Assembly: GCF_001704275.1 (NCBI RefSeq)
Contig: NZ_CP011533.1
Location: forward strand, 2,976,001 to 3,040,000
From: Streptomyces noursei ATCC 11455
GTDB taxonomy: Bacteria; Actinomycetota; Actinomycetes; Streptomycetales; Streptomycetaceae
Length of the DNA: 64,000 nucleotides
Reading direction: 5' to 3'
Part shown: positions 1-8,020 of the stretch, in pieces
Layout of the letters: every line of letters starts with the position of its first letter
Position numbering within the stretch: position 1 is the first letter of the stretch
Notes under the pieces: model-generated
The model's database searches: none
Told to the model about the DNA's origin: nothing
The model's input: only the letters and a program-made list of their open reading frames with translations
Made by a program: the position numbers and the translations under genes

Positions 1-1534
1 CGCCACCGGCCGCCTGGTCCAGGGCGAGTTCCATCCCGAGGGCATCGGCCGGGAATGGTGCGACGCCCAGGTGCTGCGCCGGCTCCGCCGCCGCTCGCTG
101 GCCGCGCTGCGCGAGGAGCTGGAGCCGGTGCCGCCCGCCGCGCTGGCCGCCTTCCTGCCCCAGTGGCAGCACGTCGGCGTCCCGCGCCCGGCGCCCGCCT
201 CCGGGGCACCCGCACCACCGGTCGCCACCGCCACCTCCGGGTACGGGCTGCGCGGCATCGACGGCCTGGTCCGGGCGATCGAGCAGCTCCAGGGCGCGCC
301 GGTGCCGGCCTCCGCACTGGAGAAGTTGATCCTGCCGTCCCGGGTCGGCGGCTACACCCCCGCCCTGCTGGACGAGCTCACCGCCACCGGCGAGGTGCTG
401 TGGGCCGGCGCCGGCGCCCTGCCCGGCAAGGACGGCTGGCTCTCCCTCCACCTCGCCGACACCGCGCCCCTGCTCCTCCAGCCCCCGCTGCCCCTGGAGC
501 CGACCGCACTGCACGAGTCCGTGCTGACCGCCCTCGCCCCCGGTTACGGCCTGTTCTTCCGGCAGATCGCCGACCAGGTCCGCGCCACCACGCATCCGGA
601 CGCCACCGATCCGCAGCTCGCCGACGCGCTGTGGGAGCTGGCCTGGTCCGGCCGGCTCACCAACGACACCCTGGCGCCGCTGCGCGCCCTGCTCGGCTCG
701 GGCCGCACGGCCGGCTCCACGGCCCACCGCGCCCGGCGCACCGTCCCCCGCGGCAGATACGGGACGCTGACCGCCGCCGCGCGCCCCACCGCCTCCCGCT
801 CCGGCCCGCCGACGGTCGGCGGCCGCTGGTCGCTGCTGCCCGCCCCCGAGCCGGATCCGACCCGCCGCGCCCACGCCCTGGCCCGTACGCTCCTGGACCG
901 GCACGGCATCGTCACCCGCGGCGCGGTCGCCGCCGAAGGGGTCGCCGGCGGCTTCTCCGCCGCCTATCGCGTGCTGTCCGTCTTCGAGGAGTCCGGGCAG
1001 GCCCGCCGCGGCTATGTCGTCGAGGGGCTGGGCGCCGCCCAGTTCGCGATGGACGGCGCGGTGGACCGGCTCCGGGCGATCAGCAACCAACGGGAGCGCG
1101 GCGCCGACGCCCCCTTCCCGGACGGCGGCCCGGGGCAGCCCCGCCGCGCCCTGGTCCTCGCCGCCGCCGACCCTGCCAACGCGTACGGCGCCGCCCTGTC
1201 CTGGCCCGAGCCCCCCGAGGGCGCCACCCACAAGCCGGGCCGCAAGGCCGGTTCGCTGGTCGTCCTGGTCGACGGCGAGCTGGCGCTCTACATGGAGCGC
1301 GGCGGCAAGACCCTGCTGATATGGCCACTGGGCCCGGACCCGGCCGAGGCCGCCGCCGACCCCCGGCTCCGGCCGGCCGTCGAGGCCCTCGTCGCGGCGG
1401 CCCGGGCCGGCGCCGTCGGCACCCTGACCACCGAGCGCATCAACGGCACCGCCGCCCTCACCTCCCCGTTCGCGCCCGTCCTGGAGGCCGCGGGCTTCCA
1501 CCCGACGCCGCGGGGGCTGCGGCTGCGCGGCTGA
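1..1534 (+). CDS. lhr: Lhr-type ATP-dependent helicase, C-terminal part (5' end outside window)
   Basis: The reading frame is open from base 2, so the gene begins before the window; about 510 C-terminal residues are present. The sequence carries the post-helicase region of Lhr-family large helicases, including the motif GREWCDAQVLRRLRRRSL that begins a conserved block after the ATPase core, followed by an Ala/Leu/Arg-rich region typical of the Lhr C-terminal domain. Lhr proteins are superfamily 2 3'-5' DNA helicases linked to mutagen resistance. The helicase motifs themselves (Walker A, DEAH) are upstream and not visible. The gene ends 69 bp before the Nei2 glycosylase on the same strand, which supports a DNA-repair pair. 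A longer alternative frame overlapping the same bases has a shadow-like Arg/Pro composition and was not used. Confidence 0.85.
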   Translation, partial: ATGRLVQGEFHPEGIGREWCDAQVLRRLRRRSLAALREELEPVPPAALAAFLPQWQHVGVPRPAPASGAPAPPVATATSGYGLRGIDGLVRAIEQLQGAPVPASALEKLILPSRVGGYTPALLDELTATGEVLWAGAGALPGKDGWLSLHLADTAPLLLQPPLPLEPTALHESVLTALAPGYGLFFRQIADQVRATTHPDATDPQLADALWELAWSGRLTNDTLAPLRALLGSGRTAGSTAHRARRTVPRGRYGTLTAAARPTASRSGPPTVGGRWSLLPAPEPDPTRRAHALARTLLDRHGIVTRGAVAAEGVAGGFSAAYRVLSVFEESGQARRGYVVEGLGAAQFAMDGAVDRLRAISNQRERGADAPFPDGGPGQPRRALVLAAADPANAYGAALSWPEPPEGATHKPGRKAGSLVVLVDGELALYMERGGKTLLIWPLGPDPAEAAADPRLRPAVEALVAAARAGAVGTLTTERINGTAALTSPFAPVLEAAGFHPTPRGLRLRG

Positions 1535-1603
1535 GCCCGCCGGTGGGGCAGCGGGCCCGGACGGGGGCGCCCGATCCCCCGCCGGGCGGTGCATGATGGC
1601 CCC

Positions 1604-2449
1604 ATGCCCGAAGGCGACACCGTCTGGCGGCTGGCGCACCGTCTCCACCAGGCGTTGGCCGGCAGCCCGCTGACCCGCTGCGACCTGCGCGTCCCCCGCC
1701 TCGCCACGGTGGACCTGACCGGCCGCGAGGTGCTGGCGGTGGTGCCCCGCGGCAAGCACCTGCTCACCCGCTTCGAGGGCGGCCTCACCCTCCACTCCCA
1801 TCTGCGGATGGACGGCGCCTGGAAGATCTACGCCCCGGCCGAGCGCTGGCGCGGCGGCCCCGCGCACCAGATCCGGGCGGTCCTCGGCACCGCGGCGCAC
1901 ACCGCCGTCGGCTACCGCCTCCCCGTCCTGGAACTGCTGCGCACCGCCGACGAGTCCCGGGTCACCGGCCATCTCGGCCCCGACCTGCTGGGCCCGGACT
2001 GGGACCCGGCCGAGGCCCTGCGCCGGCTGCTGGCCGCCCCCGACCGGCCTCTCGGTGAGGCCCTGCTCGACCAGCGCAACCTCGCCGGCATCGGCAATGT
2101 CTACAAGTCCGAGCTGTGCTTCCTGCTCGGCGCCTCCCCCTGGCTCCCGGTCGGCGGCCTGGCCTCCCCCGAGCGCGCCCCGGCCCTGGCCAAGAAGCTC
2201 CTGGAGGCCAACAAGCAGCGCCCGGCCCGCGTCACCACCCCGTGGGGGTACCGCCCACGCCCGTTCCAGGGCGGTGGGGGAGCCCGCCCCGACCGCCGGC
2301 TGTGGGTCTACGGCCGCGCCGGCCACCCCTGCCTGCGCTGCGGCACCCCGATCCGCACCGCCGACCAGGACCCCACCGCCGAGGAACGCGTCACCTACTG
2401 GTGCCCCACCTGCCAGCCGTCCGCACCCCCGGCACCCCCGACCCGCTGA
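1604..2449 (+). CDS. nei2: Fpg/Nei-family DNA glycosylase (Nei2, endonuclease VIII-like)
   Basis: 281 residues. The start is the ATG giving MPEGDTVW, because family members use the N-terminal proline (after Met removal) as Schiff-base nucleophile with Glu3; an upstream in-frame GTG at 1589 would bury it. Near the C-terminus is a zinc finger, CLRCGT then WCPTC (four cysteines), preceded by the conserved LWVYGRAG. The central DQRNLAGIGNVYKSE block is the family's DNA-binding helix-two-turn-helix. The enzyme excises oxidised pyrimidines and cleaves the abasic site. About ten residues (near YRPRPFQGGGG) just before the zinc finger look inserted and coincide with a palindromic repeat at 2242-2283. 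Confidence 0.92.
   Translation: MPEGDTVWRLAHRLHQALAGSPLTRCDLRVPRLATVDLTGREVLAVVPRGKHLLTRFEGGLTLHSHLRMDGAWKIYAPAERWRGGPAHQIRAVLGTAAHTAVGYRLPVLELLRTADESRVTGHLGPDLLGPDWDPAEALRRLLAAPDRPLGEALLDQRNLAGIGNVYKSELCFLLGASPWLPVGGLASPERAPALAKKLLEANKQRPARVTTPWGYRPRPFQGGGGARPDRRLWVYGRAGHPCLRCGTPIRTADQDPTAEERVTYWCPTCQPSAPPAPPTR
2242..2283. repeat. GC-rich palindromic repeat embedded in nei2
   Basis: A run of G, an ACCGCCC arm, a 12-base loop, the complementary GGGCGGT arm and a second G run (GTGGGGGAG). This layout resembles short dispersed palindromes often seen between Streptomyces genes. Here it lies in frame in nei2 and encodes the extra residues before the zinc finger. Dispersal in the genome is inferred, not shown. 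Confidence 0.4.
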
Positions 2450-2500
2450 CGTCCTCGGGGCCGCTCGGCCCCCGCGGCACGCCCGGCACCGCCCGCCGCG

Positions 2501-2878
2501 TCACTCACGACCGGCCGGATCCTCCGCCGCGCGACGACGCCACGCCTCCCACCGGCGCCCCACCCCGGTGCGCCGCCACGCCTCGACCAGCCGTTCCAAC
2601 CCGCTGCGCCGCCACACCTCGGCGAGCCGTGCCTCGACGGCCGCCGCCACTCCCCCGCGCCCCGTACGGTCGGCCCGCGCCCCCTGACGCCGCCCGCTCC
2701 ACGGAACGCAGTGCACCGGCAGCAGGCTGAGCCCCCAGCCGGCCGTGGCCACCGCGCCCTCCACCGGCCCCGTCGACCCCGGCCACAGGACCAGCCGGCA
2801 CACCGCCCAGCACCACAGACCCCCGACGAGCGCCGCGCATATCCACCGCCCCGGCAGGGGCCTCGCACGCCTCGCCAT
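2501..2878 (-). CDS. Small membrane protein of unknown function
   Basis: 125 residues with a strong ribosome site (GAGGAGG) placed correctly before the ATG. The N-terminus has positive charges (MARRARPLPGR) then a hydrophobic stretch (about residues 12-33) followed by a second moderately hydrophobic segment near LSLLPVHCV. The C-terminal half is Arg/Trp/Glu-rich with repeated RRS, EAWRR and WRRR patterns, suggesting a basic amphipathic helix in the cytoplasm. It lies convergent to nei2. No family is recognised; the ribosome site and membrane profile support a real gene, but overlapping frames are also open. Confidence 0.55.
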   Translation of the reverse strand: MARRARPLPGRWICAALVGGLWCWAVCRLVLWPGSTGPVEGAVATAGWGLSLLPVHCVPWSGRRQGARADRTGRGGVAAAVEARLAEVWRRSGLERLVEAWRRTGVGRRWEAWRRRAAEDPAGRE

Positions 2879-3015
2879 GCCTGCCTCCTCGGGCCGACGC
2901 TAGACCGGTCCCACCATCCGGCGGCAGGGGCGCACCGACGCACGCCCGGCGCGCGCGGTGCGCTCCGGGGCTCCCGGGCGGCGGAGCGGGCCGCCGCCCG
3001 GTCGGCGCGCCGCGG

Positions 3016-3486
3016 TCAGTGGGCCTCGGCCTGGAACATCCAGTGGTGCTTCTCCAGGTCGGCGGTGAGACCGATGAGGATGTCCTGGCTGACCGGGTCG
3101 GGTTCGTCGGTGGCGGCGATCCGTTCCCGCATCCGCCCGATGACCGCGCCGAGCGCGTCCACCATCGTCCGCACGACGTCGCCGTCCTTGACCCAGCCGT
3201 CCGGCGCCTCGCTGATGCCGCTGGTCTTGGCGACCGTCGCGGACCTGCCGTCCGGCGTGACCCCGATCGCCGAGGCCCGCTCGGCCACCGTGTCGGCGTG
3301 CTGCCGCGCGATGGCGACGACCTCGTCGAGCTGGAGGTGGACGGAGCGGAAGCGCGGACCGACGACGTTCCAGTGCACCTGCTTGGCGACCAGGGAGAGA
3401 TCCACCAGATCGACCAGGGCGCCCTGGAGGGCGTTGCCGACGACGGAGCGGGCTTGATCGGAGAGCGTGCTGGTGACCACAGACAT
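3016..3486 (-). CDS. dps: Dps-family ferritin-like DNA-protection protein
   Basis: 156 residues from the ATG preceded by a GGAG ribosome site; an in-frame ATG 33 bases upstream lacks one. The Dps signature is clear: QVHWNVVGPRF then LQLDEVVAIARQHADTVAERA, giving the His/Asp/Glu ligands of the inter-subunit ferroxidase site. Dps proteins form 12-subunit shells that oxidise Fe(II) with H2O2 and protect or compact the nucleoid. Streptomyces has several Dps paralogues with different tails; this one has almost no N-terminal tail and a short C-terminal one. It stands alone between the clgR terminator and the small membrane gene. Confidence 0.93.
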   Translation of the reverse strand: MSVVTSTLSDQARSVVGNALQGALVDLVDLSLVAKQVHWNVVGPRFRSVHLQLDEVVAIARQHADTVAERASAIGVTPDGRSATVAKTSGISEAPDGWVKDGDVVRTMVDALGAVIGRMRERIAATDEPDPVSQDILIGLTADLEKHHWMFQAEAH

Positions 3487-3627
3487 CCAGATACTCCACT
3501 TCAGGCGTATTGCTGGCATTTGGGCGAATAACCCGATTCAGCCCCATGGTACGGGCCAAGGCTCCGCCCCGAGCAGCCCAGCCGGTCCGGCCGGGCACCC
3601 GCCCCGACGCCGCACGGGCATGCAGCG

Positions 3628-3657
3628 AGCCCCGGCGGGCTGCTGCCCGCCGGGGCT
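3628..3657 (-). terminator. Hairpin terminator after clgR
   Basis: A perfect 12-bp GC-rich stem (AGCCCCGGCGGG arm) with a six-base loop, 25 bases past the clgR stop. There is no strong U-run, as is common for Streptomyces hairpin terminators. Confidence 0.6.
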
Positions 3658-3681
3658 GAAGGCTCTGCGTTGTCTGTGGTG

Positions 3682-4065
3682 TCAGGCCGCGACGACATCC
3701 ACGACGTCGGCCGGGGGCTTGATGGTCACGCGCTCCTCGGGCATGCCGGCCAGAGAAGTGACGGACACCGAATTGAGCTTCGGCCGCACCGGTGCCGGCA
3801 CCGTGTCGGTCGCCGCCGCGGAGGCGGCCAGCTCGGCGAGCGCCAGCTCGTCGCTGACCTCCCGCATCAGCTCGGACATGCGGACGTCCAGCGCGTCGCA
3901 GATCGCCGAGAGCAGTTCGGAGGACGCCTCCTTCTGCCCCCTCTCGACCTCGGACAAGTAGCCGAGCGACACCCGGGCGGAGGACGAGACCTCGCGCAGG
4001 GTGCGGCCTTGGCGCTGACGCTGTCGGCGCAGCACGTCACCCAGCAGGCGACGAAGCAGAATCAT
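3682..4065 (-). CDS. clgR: ClgR, XRE-family activator of clp protease genes
   Basis: 127 residues. The N-terminal half is a Cro/CI-type helix-turn-helix ([20 protein letters not shown] then [12 protein letters not shown]). The C-terminus ends VVDVVAA; in Streptomyces ClgR the terminal alanines are known to act as a degron for ClpP-dependent proteolysis. ClgR activates clpP1P2, clpC1 and lon and its own gene, so the protein is both regulator and substrate of the protease. The gene follows cinA on the same strand after 94 bp. A degenerate ClgR-like operator lies upstream (4154-4169). Confidence 0.93.
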   Translation of the reverse strand: MILLRRLLGDVLRRQRQRQGRTLREVSSSARVSLGYLSEVERGQKEASSELLSAICDALDVRMSELMREVSDELALAELAASAAATDTVPAPVRPKLNSVSVTSLAGMPEERVTIKPPADVVDVVAA

Positions 4066-4153
4066 CGCTGGCTCCCTCCTCGGACCTCGGATGCGGATCC
4101 TTCTCGCCCCACCGTACCGCCTCGGGCCGCAGCCGTGCCGGGAGCGAGTACGT

Positions 4154-4169
4154 GTTCACTCAGGGCTGC
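4154..4169. promoter_or_regulatory. Possible degenerate ClgR operator upstream of clgR
   Basis: The stretch GTTCACTCAGGGCTGC resembles the ClgR core CGCYNANRGCG with one mismatch in each half (CAC for CGC, GCT for GCG). It overlaps the cinA stop codon about 90 bases before clgR, a plausible place for autoregulation. The match is imperfect. Confidence 0.22.
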
Positions 4170-4696
4170 AAACATCCATTCCCCCCGTGTTGTTCCGTAT
4201 CCTGTGCCCGCGCATTTTCTGTGAGTTCGCTCAACAGCAGCGCGAGCACGGCCTGAACGCTGTCACGACGGATCCGGTCACGATCCCCCGCCAGCGCCAG
4301 CCGTCGTACTGATTCCTGGCCGTCCGGGCCCTGGACGGCCACGTAGACGGTGCCCACCGGCTGCCCGTCCTGCGGATCGGGCCCGGCCACGCCGGTGGTC
4401 GCGATGCCCCAGTCGGCACCGAGCACCCGCCGCACCCCGCGCGCCATCTGCCGCGCGACCTCGCCGTCCACGGCCCCGCGCGCGGCCAGCAGCGCGCCGT
4501 CCACACCGAGCAGCTCCCGCTTGACGTCCGTGGCGTACGCCGTGACCGCCCCGCGCACCACCCGTGAGGCCCCGGGGACGCCGGTCAGCTCGCCGGCCAC
4601 CAGCCCGCCGGTCAGCGACTCGGCCACCGCCAGGCTCTGACCGCGCCCGGCGAGCACCTCCAGTGCCCCGGCCGCCGCAGAACCCGGCGCGCTCAC
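4160..4696 (-). CDS. cinA: CinA-family nicotinamide-nucleotide amidohydrolase (PncC-type)
   Basis: 178 residues, the stand-alone C-terminal domain of the CinA family. Motifs are AESLTGGLVAGELTGVPGAS near the N-terminus and GIATTGVAGPDPQDGQPVGT in the middle. The reaction for this domain is deamidation of NMN to nicotinic acid mononucleotide in NAD recycling. The start is a GTG overlapping the pgsA stop by four bases (GTGA), which shows translational coupling. It is the last gene of the tightly packed rimO-pgsA-cinA run. The full-length two-domain form with a molybdopterin-binding domain is absent. Confidence 0.9.
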   Translation of the reverse strand: MSAPGSAAAGALEVLAGRGQSLAVAESLTGGLVAGELTGVPGASRVVRGAVTAYATDVKRELLGVDGALLAARGAVDGEVARQMARGVRRVLGADWGIATTGVAGPDPQDGQPVGTVYVAVQGPDGQESVRRLALAGDRDRIRRDSVQAVLALLLSELTENARAQDTEQHGGNGCLQP

Positions 4697-5352
4697 CGGG
4701 CGTCGGTCCTCTCGGCGGTTCCGGCCCGCTCGGCGCGCTCCCGGGCCAGCCCGGCCCGCCGCAGCACCACCGCCTGCCGGACGTAGTCGAGCCCGGTCAC
4801 CACGGTCAGCACCACCGCCACCGCCATCACCCACCAGCGGAAGGTGGCCAGCGGCCCGCTCAGCACCAGGACGTACATGCCCACGGCGGTGCCCTGCGCC
4901 AATGTCTTGATCTTGCCGCCGCGACTGGCCGGAATCACTCCGTGCTTGATCACCCAGAACCGCATCAGCGTGATGCCGAGCTCCCGGAAGAGGATCACGC
5001 CGGTGACCCACCAGGACAGGTCCCCCAGCCCCGACAGACAGATCAGCGCGGCCCCCATGATCGCCTTGTCCGCGATCGGGTCGGCGATCTTGCCGAAGTC
5101 GGTGACCAGGTTGTACGTGCGCGCCAGATGCCCGTCGAAGACATCGGTGATCATGGCGATGGCGAAGGCCGCCCAGGCGAACGACCGCCAGGCCGGGCTC
5201 GTCCCGCCGTCGTGCACCAGCAGCAGCACGAACGCCGGCACCAGCACCAGCCGCAGCATCGTCAGGACATTGGCGATGTTCCACAGCCCGGCCTGCCGGA
5301 CGGCCGGCGCGGTGCGCGGCCCCCCGGCGGCGGAAGCCGAGGCTCCGCTCAT
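4693..5352 (-). CDS. pgsA: CDP-diacylglycerol-glycerol-3-phosphate 3-phosphatidyltransferase
   Basis: 219 residues with the full CDP-alcohol phosphatidyltransferase motif DG-x2-AR-x8-G-x3-D-x3-D ([20 protein letters not shown] then IADK). Hydrophobic segments flank it, consistent with six membrane helices. The enzyme makes phosphatidylglycerol phosphate, the committed step to phosphatidylglycerol and cardiolipin. Actinobacteria have several paralogues of this family with other head groups; the pairing with cinA and rimO is the usual Streptomyces context for PgsA. The start codon overlaps the rimO stop (ATGA). Confidence 0.9.
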   Translation of the reverse strand: MSGASASAAGGPRTAPAVRQAGLWNIANVLTMLRLVLVPAFVLLLVHDGGTSPAWRSFAWAAFAIAMITDVFDGHLARTYNLVTDFGKIADPIADKAIMGAALICLSGLGDLSWWVTGVILFRELGITLMRFWVIKHGVIPASRGGKIKTLAQGTAVGMYVLVLSGPLATFRWWVMAVAVVLTVVTGLDYVRQAVVLRRAGLARERAERAGTAERTDAR

Positions 5353-6854
5353 CTGCCCGCCTCCTCGCTACACCCCGTACCGTCCACCGACAGCACCTCC
5401 GCCACGAGGTCCACGCCCTCGCTCGCGACCACCTTTGCTTCGACCATACGACCGGGACGCAGGTCCTGGTCGGTCGTGAGCAGCGTGACCCCGTCGGTCT
5501 CCGGCGCCTGGTGCGCGGCCCGCCCGACGATCCCGTCGTCCTCGTCGTCGACCCGGTCCACCAGCACCCGGACGGTCTCCCCGACCCGCTCGGCCGCCCG
5601 CTGCGCGGTCAGCTCCTCGGCGAGCCGGGACACCCGCGCCAGCCGCTCGGCGACCACCTCGGGGTCGACCTTGTCGTCGTAGCCGGCGGCCTCGGTGCCG
5701 TCCTCGTCGGAGTAGCCGAAGACGCCGATGGCATCCAGCCGGGCCTCGCCCAGGAAGCGCTCCAGCTCCGCCAGGTCGCTCTCCGACTCGCCGGGGAAGC
5801 CGACGATGAAGTTGGAGCGGGCGCCGGCCTGGGGCGCCTTGCCGCGGATGGTCTCCAGCAGTTCCAGGAAGCGGTCGGTGTCGCCGAACCGCCGCATCGC
5901 GCGCAGCACCCCCGGCGCGGAGTGCTGGAACGACAGGTCGAAGTAGGGGGCCACCTTGTCGGTGCCGGTCAGCACGTCGATCAGGCCGGGCCGCATCTCG
6001 GCGGGCTGCAGGTAGCTGACCCGGATCCGCTCGATGCCGTCGACCGCCGCCAGCTCCGGCAGCAGCGTCTCCAGCAGCCGGATGTCGCCCAGGTCCTTGC
6101 CGTAGGACGTGTTGTTCTCGGAGACCAGCATGATCTCCTTCACGCCCTGCTCGGCCAGCCAGCGTGTCTCGCCCAGCACGTCCGAGGGACGGCGGGAGAT
6201 GAACGAGCCGCGGAAGGACGGGATCGCGCAGAACGAGCAGCGCCGGTCGCAGCCCGAGGCCAGCTTCACCGAGGCCACCGGGTCGTTGCCCAGCCGGCGG
6301 CGGAGCGGCGCCCGCGGCCCGGAGGCCGGCGCGACGCCCACGGGCAGGTCCTGGGGCGGGGCCGCCGGCTCGTCGGCACCGGACTGGGAGTGGCCGGGCA
6401 GCGCGACGCCGGCGGCGTCCTGGCGCTCGGCCGGGCTGATCGGCAGCAGCTTGCGGCGGTCGCGCGGGGTGTGCGAGGCGTGGACGCCCCCGCTGAGGAT
6501 GGTCTGGAGCCGATCGGAGATGTCGGCGTAGTCGTCGAACCCGAGCACCCCGTCCGCCTCGGGCAGCGCCTCGGCGAGCTCCTTGCCGTAGCGCTCGGCC
6601 ATGCAGCCGACGGCGACGACGGCCTGGGTGCGGCCATGATCCTTCAGATCGTTGGCCTCCAGCAGGGCGTCGACGGAGTCCTTCTTGGCGGCCTCGACGA
6701 AGCCGCAGGTGTTGACGACGGCGACGTCCGCGTCGGTGGCGTCCTCGACGAGCTCCCAGCCGTCCGCTGCCAAGCGGCCTGCGAGCTCCTCCGAGTCCAC
6801 CTCGTTACGGGCGCAGCCAAGGGTGACAAGGGCGACGGTGCGGCGTTCGGGCAT
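5349..6854 (-). CDS. rimO: Ribosomal protein S12 methylthiotransferase RimO
   Basis: 501 residues from [18 protein letters not shown]. Three N-terminal cysteines (LGC, NTCGF, VGCMAE) bind the auxiliary 4Fe-4S cluster. The radical-SAM motif is CDRRCSFC, followed by [18 protein letters not shown] domain is at the C-terminus. The enzyme adds a methylthio group to Asp of ribosomal protein S12. Between the two iron-sulphur regions is a Pro/Ala-rich insert of about 60 residues (near [13 protein letters not shown]), which seems typical of Streptomyces forms. An in-frame ATG at 6953 exists but its extension is shadow-like. Confidence 0.95.
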   Translation of the reverse strand: MPERRTVALVTLGCARNEVDSEELAGRLAADGWELVEDATDADVAVVNTCGFVEAAKKDSVDALLEANDLKDHGRTQAVVAVGCMAERYGKELAEALPEADGVLGFDDYADISDRLQTILSGGVHASHTPRDRRKLLPISPAERQDAAGVALPGHSQSGADEPAAPPQDLPVGVAPASGPRAPLRRRLGNDPVASVKLASGCDRRCSFCAIPSFRGSFISRRPSDVLGETRWLAEQGVKEIMLVSENNTSYGKDLGDIRLLETLLPELAAVDGIERIRVSYLQPAEMRPGLIDVLTGTDKVAPYFDLSFQHSAPGVLRAMRRFGDTDRFLELLETIRGKAPQAGARSNFIVGFPGESESDLAELERFLGEARLDAIGVFGYSDEDGTEAAGYDDKVDPEVVAERLARVSRLAEELTAQRAAERVGETVRVLVDRVDDEDDGIVGRAAHQAPETDGVTLLTTDQDLRPGRMVEAKVVASEGVDLVAEVLSVDGTGCSEEAGR

Positions 6855-6896
6855 GGTGCTCAGCCTACTTCGTCCCGGACACCCCCATGGCGCGCA

Positions 6897-6943
6897 GGTC
6901 TCCGCCGCCCGTCCCCGGGGGCCTGGGACGGGCGGCGGAGACC
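6897..6943 (-). terminator. Long-stem terminator between the RodZ-like gene and rimO
   Basis: A perfect 19-bp inverted repeat with a nine-base loop, 17 bases beyond the stop of the RodZ-like gene and before rimO. It probably separates the two transcripts. Confidence 0.7.
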
Positions 6944-6959
6944 TTCCGGACACGGCTCC

Positions 6960-7793
6960 TCAGCCGGCCTGCGGGTCTCCCGGCGTGTAGCTCAGCCGCT
7001 CCACGGAGCCCTCGTCGCCGACCTTCTTGACCTCCTTGCCGTTGACGTACAGCTGTACGGCGCCGGCGTTGCCGACGACGAGGTCGATCCGCTTCTTGTC
7101 GGTGAACGTCTTCGACTCCCCCTGCTTGAGCAGCCCGTCCTGCAGGAGTTTGCCGTCGGCGTCCTTGGCGGAGACCCAGCTCTGCCCGTCCTTGGCGGTC
7201 ACCTTGATCGTGACCTTGTCCTTGGGCAGTCCGGCGATGGCGCTGTCGGAGGGTGCCGGCTGGGCCGGCTGGGGGGCTCGGGGGTGGATGGTGCGGGCCG
7301 GGCCCGGCTTGTCGGCCTTGGCGGTGTCGGAGGCGATCGGGGTGCCCTCGTGCTTGCTGCCGCTGCTGAAGAACGTGAAGCCGGCGAAGCCGATGACGGC
7401 GACGATGGCCGCGACCATCGCGGCGGTCCAGTTGGGGCGGCGGGGTTCCGATCGGATCCGCTCCGCCTCGAAGAGCGGGGCGGCGACGGTCGGGGAGGGC
7501 CGGCCGCCGTGCTCGGCGTCGTAGCGTTCGATCAGGGGTTGGGGGTCCAGGGAGACGGCACGGGCGAGCGTGCGGATGTGTCCGCGCGCATAGACGTCGC
7601 CGCCGCAGCGCGAGAAGTCGTCCTGCTCGATCGACTGCACGATGGGAATCCGCACCCGCGTCGCCGTACTGACCTCTTCGACGGTCAGTCCCGCGCCGAT
7701 GCGGGCCTGCTGGAGGACACGACCGACCGACGGCCGGTCGGGACCGGCGGAAGGCCGGTCCTCTTCAGGAGAGTTGGGGGAGTTGCCGATGGA
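6960..7793 (-). CDS. RodZ-like membrane-anchored helix-turn-helix protein
   Basis: 277 residues. Domain order: HTH_25-type helix-turn-helix (about 20-90, including VGRVLQQARIGAGLTVEEVS and YARGHIRTLARA), a juxtamembrane basic stretch, one membrane helix (about 120-145, MVAAIVAVIGFAGFTFF), a Pro-rich linker, and an extracytoplasmic DUF4115-type beta domain (KVTAKDGQSWVSAKDADGK). This is the RodZ layout; RodZ links MreB to the envelope in rods, while its role in Streptomyces is less clear. I chose the GTG at 7793 because GAAAGG precedes it; a GTG at 7823 would add ten residues. Confidence 0.82.
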   Translation of the reverse strand, partial: SIGNSPNSPEEDRPSAGPDRPSVGRVLQQARIGAGLTVEEVSTATRVRIPIVQSIEQDDFSRCGGDVYARGHIRTLARAVSLDPQPLIERYDAEHGGRPSPTVAAPLFEAERIRSEPRRPNWTAAMVAAIVAVIGFAGFTFFSSGSKHEGTPIASDTAKADKPGPARTIHPRAPQPAQPAPSDSAIAGLPKDKVTIKVTAKDGQSWVSAKDADGKLLQDGLLKQGESKTFTDKKRIDLVVGNAGAVQLYVNGKEVKKVGDEGSVERLSYTPGDPQAG

Positions 7794-8020
7794 CACGGGG
7801 GCGCCTTTCGAGCGTGTAGCCACCTGCTGGAAGTTCAGTCTAGGGGTGTTGCGAAAGGGTCGGGCAAGCGGGAGAGCCGGGTTTGTACGCCATCAGAACG
7901 CCCCGCGGCGCTGCCTCGGGGCCGGAGGCCGCAGGGGCCTCCTCCGCCTCCCTCAACTTGACGTACGGCCAAGGAAAACGGTTGCCTCCGCGCACGGACA
8001 ACGCGGTCCGCACGTACGTG

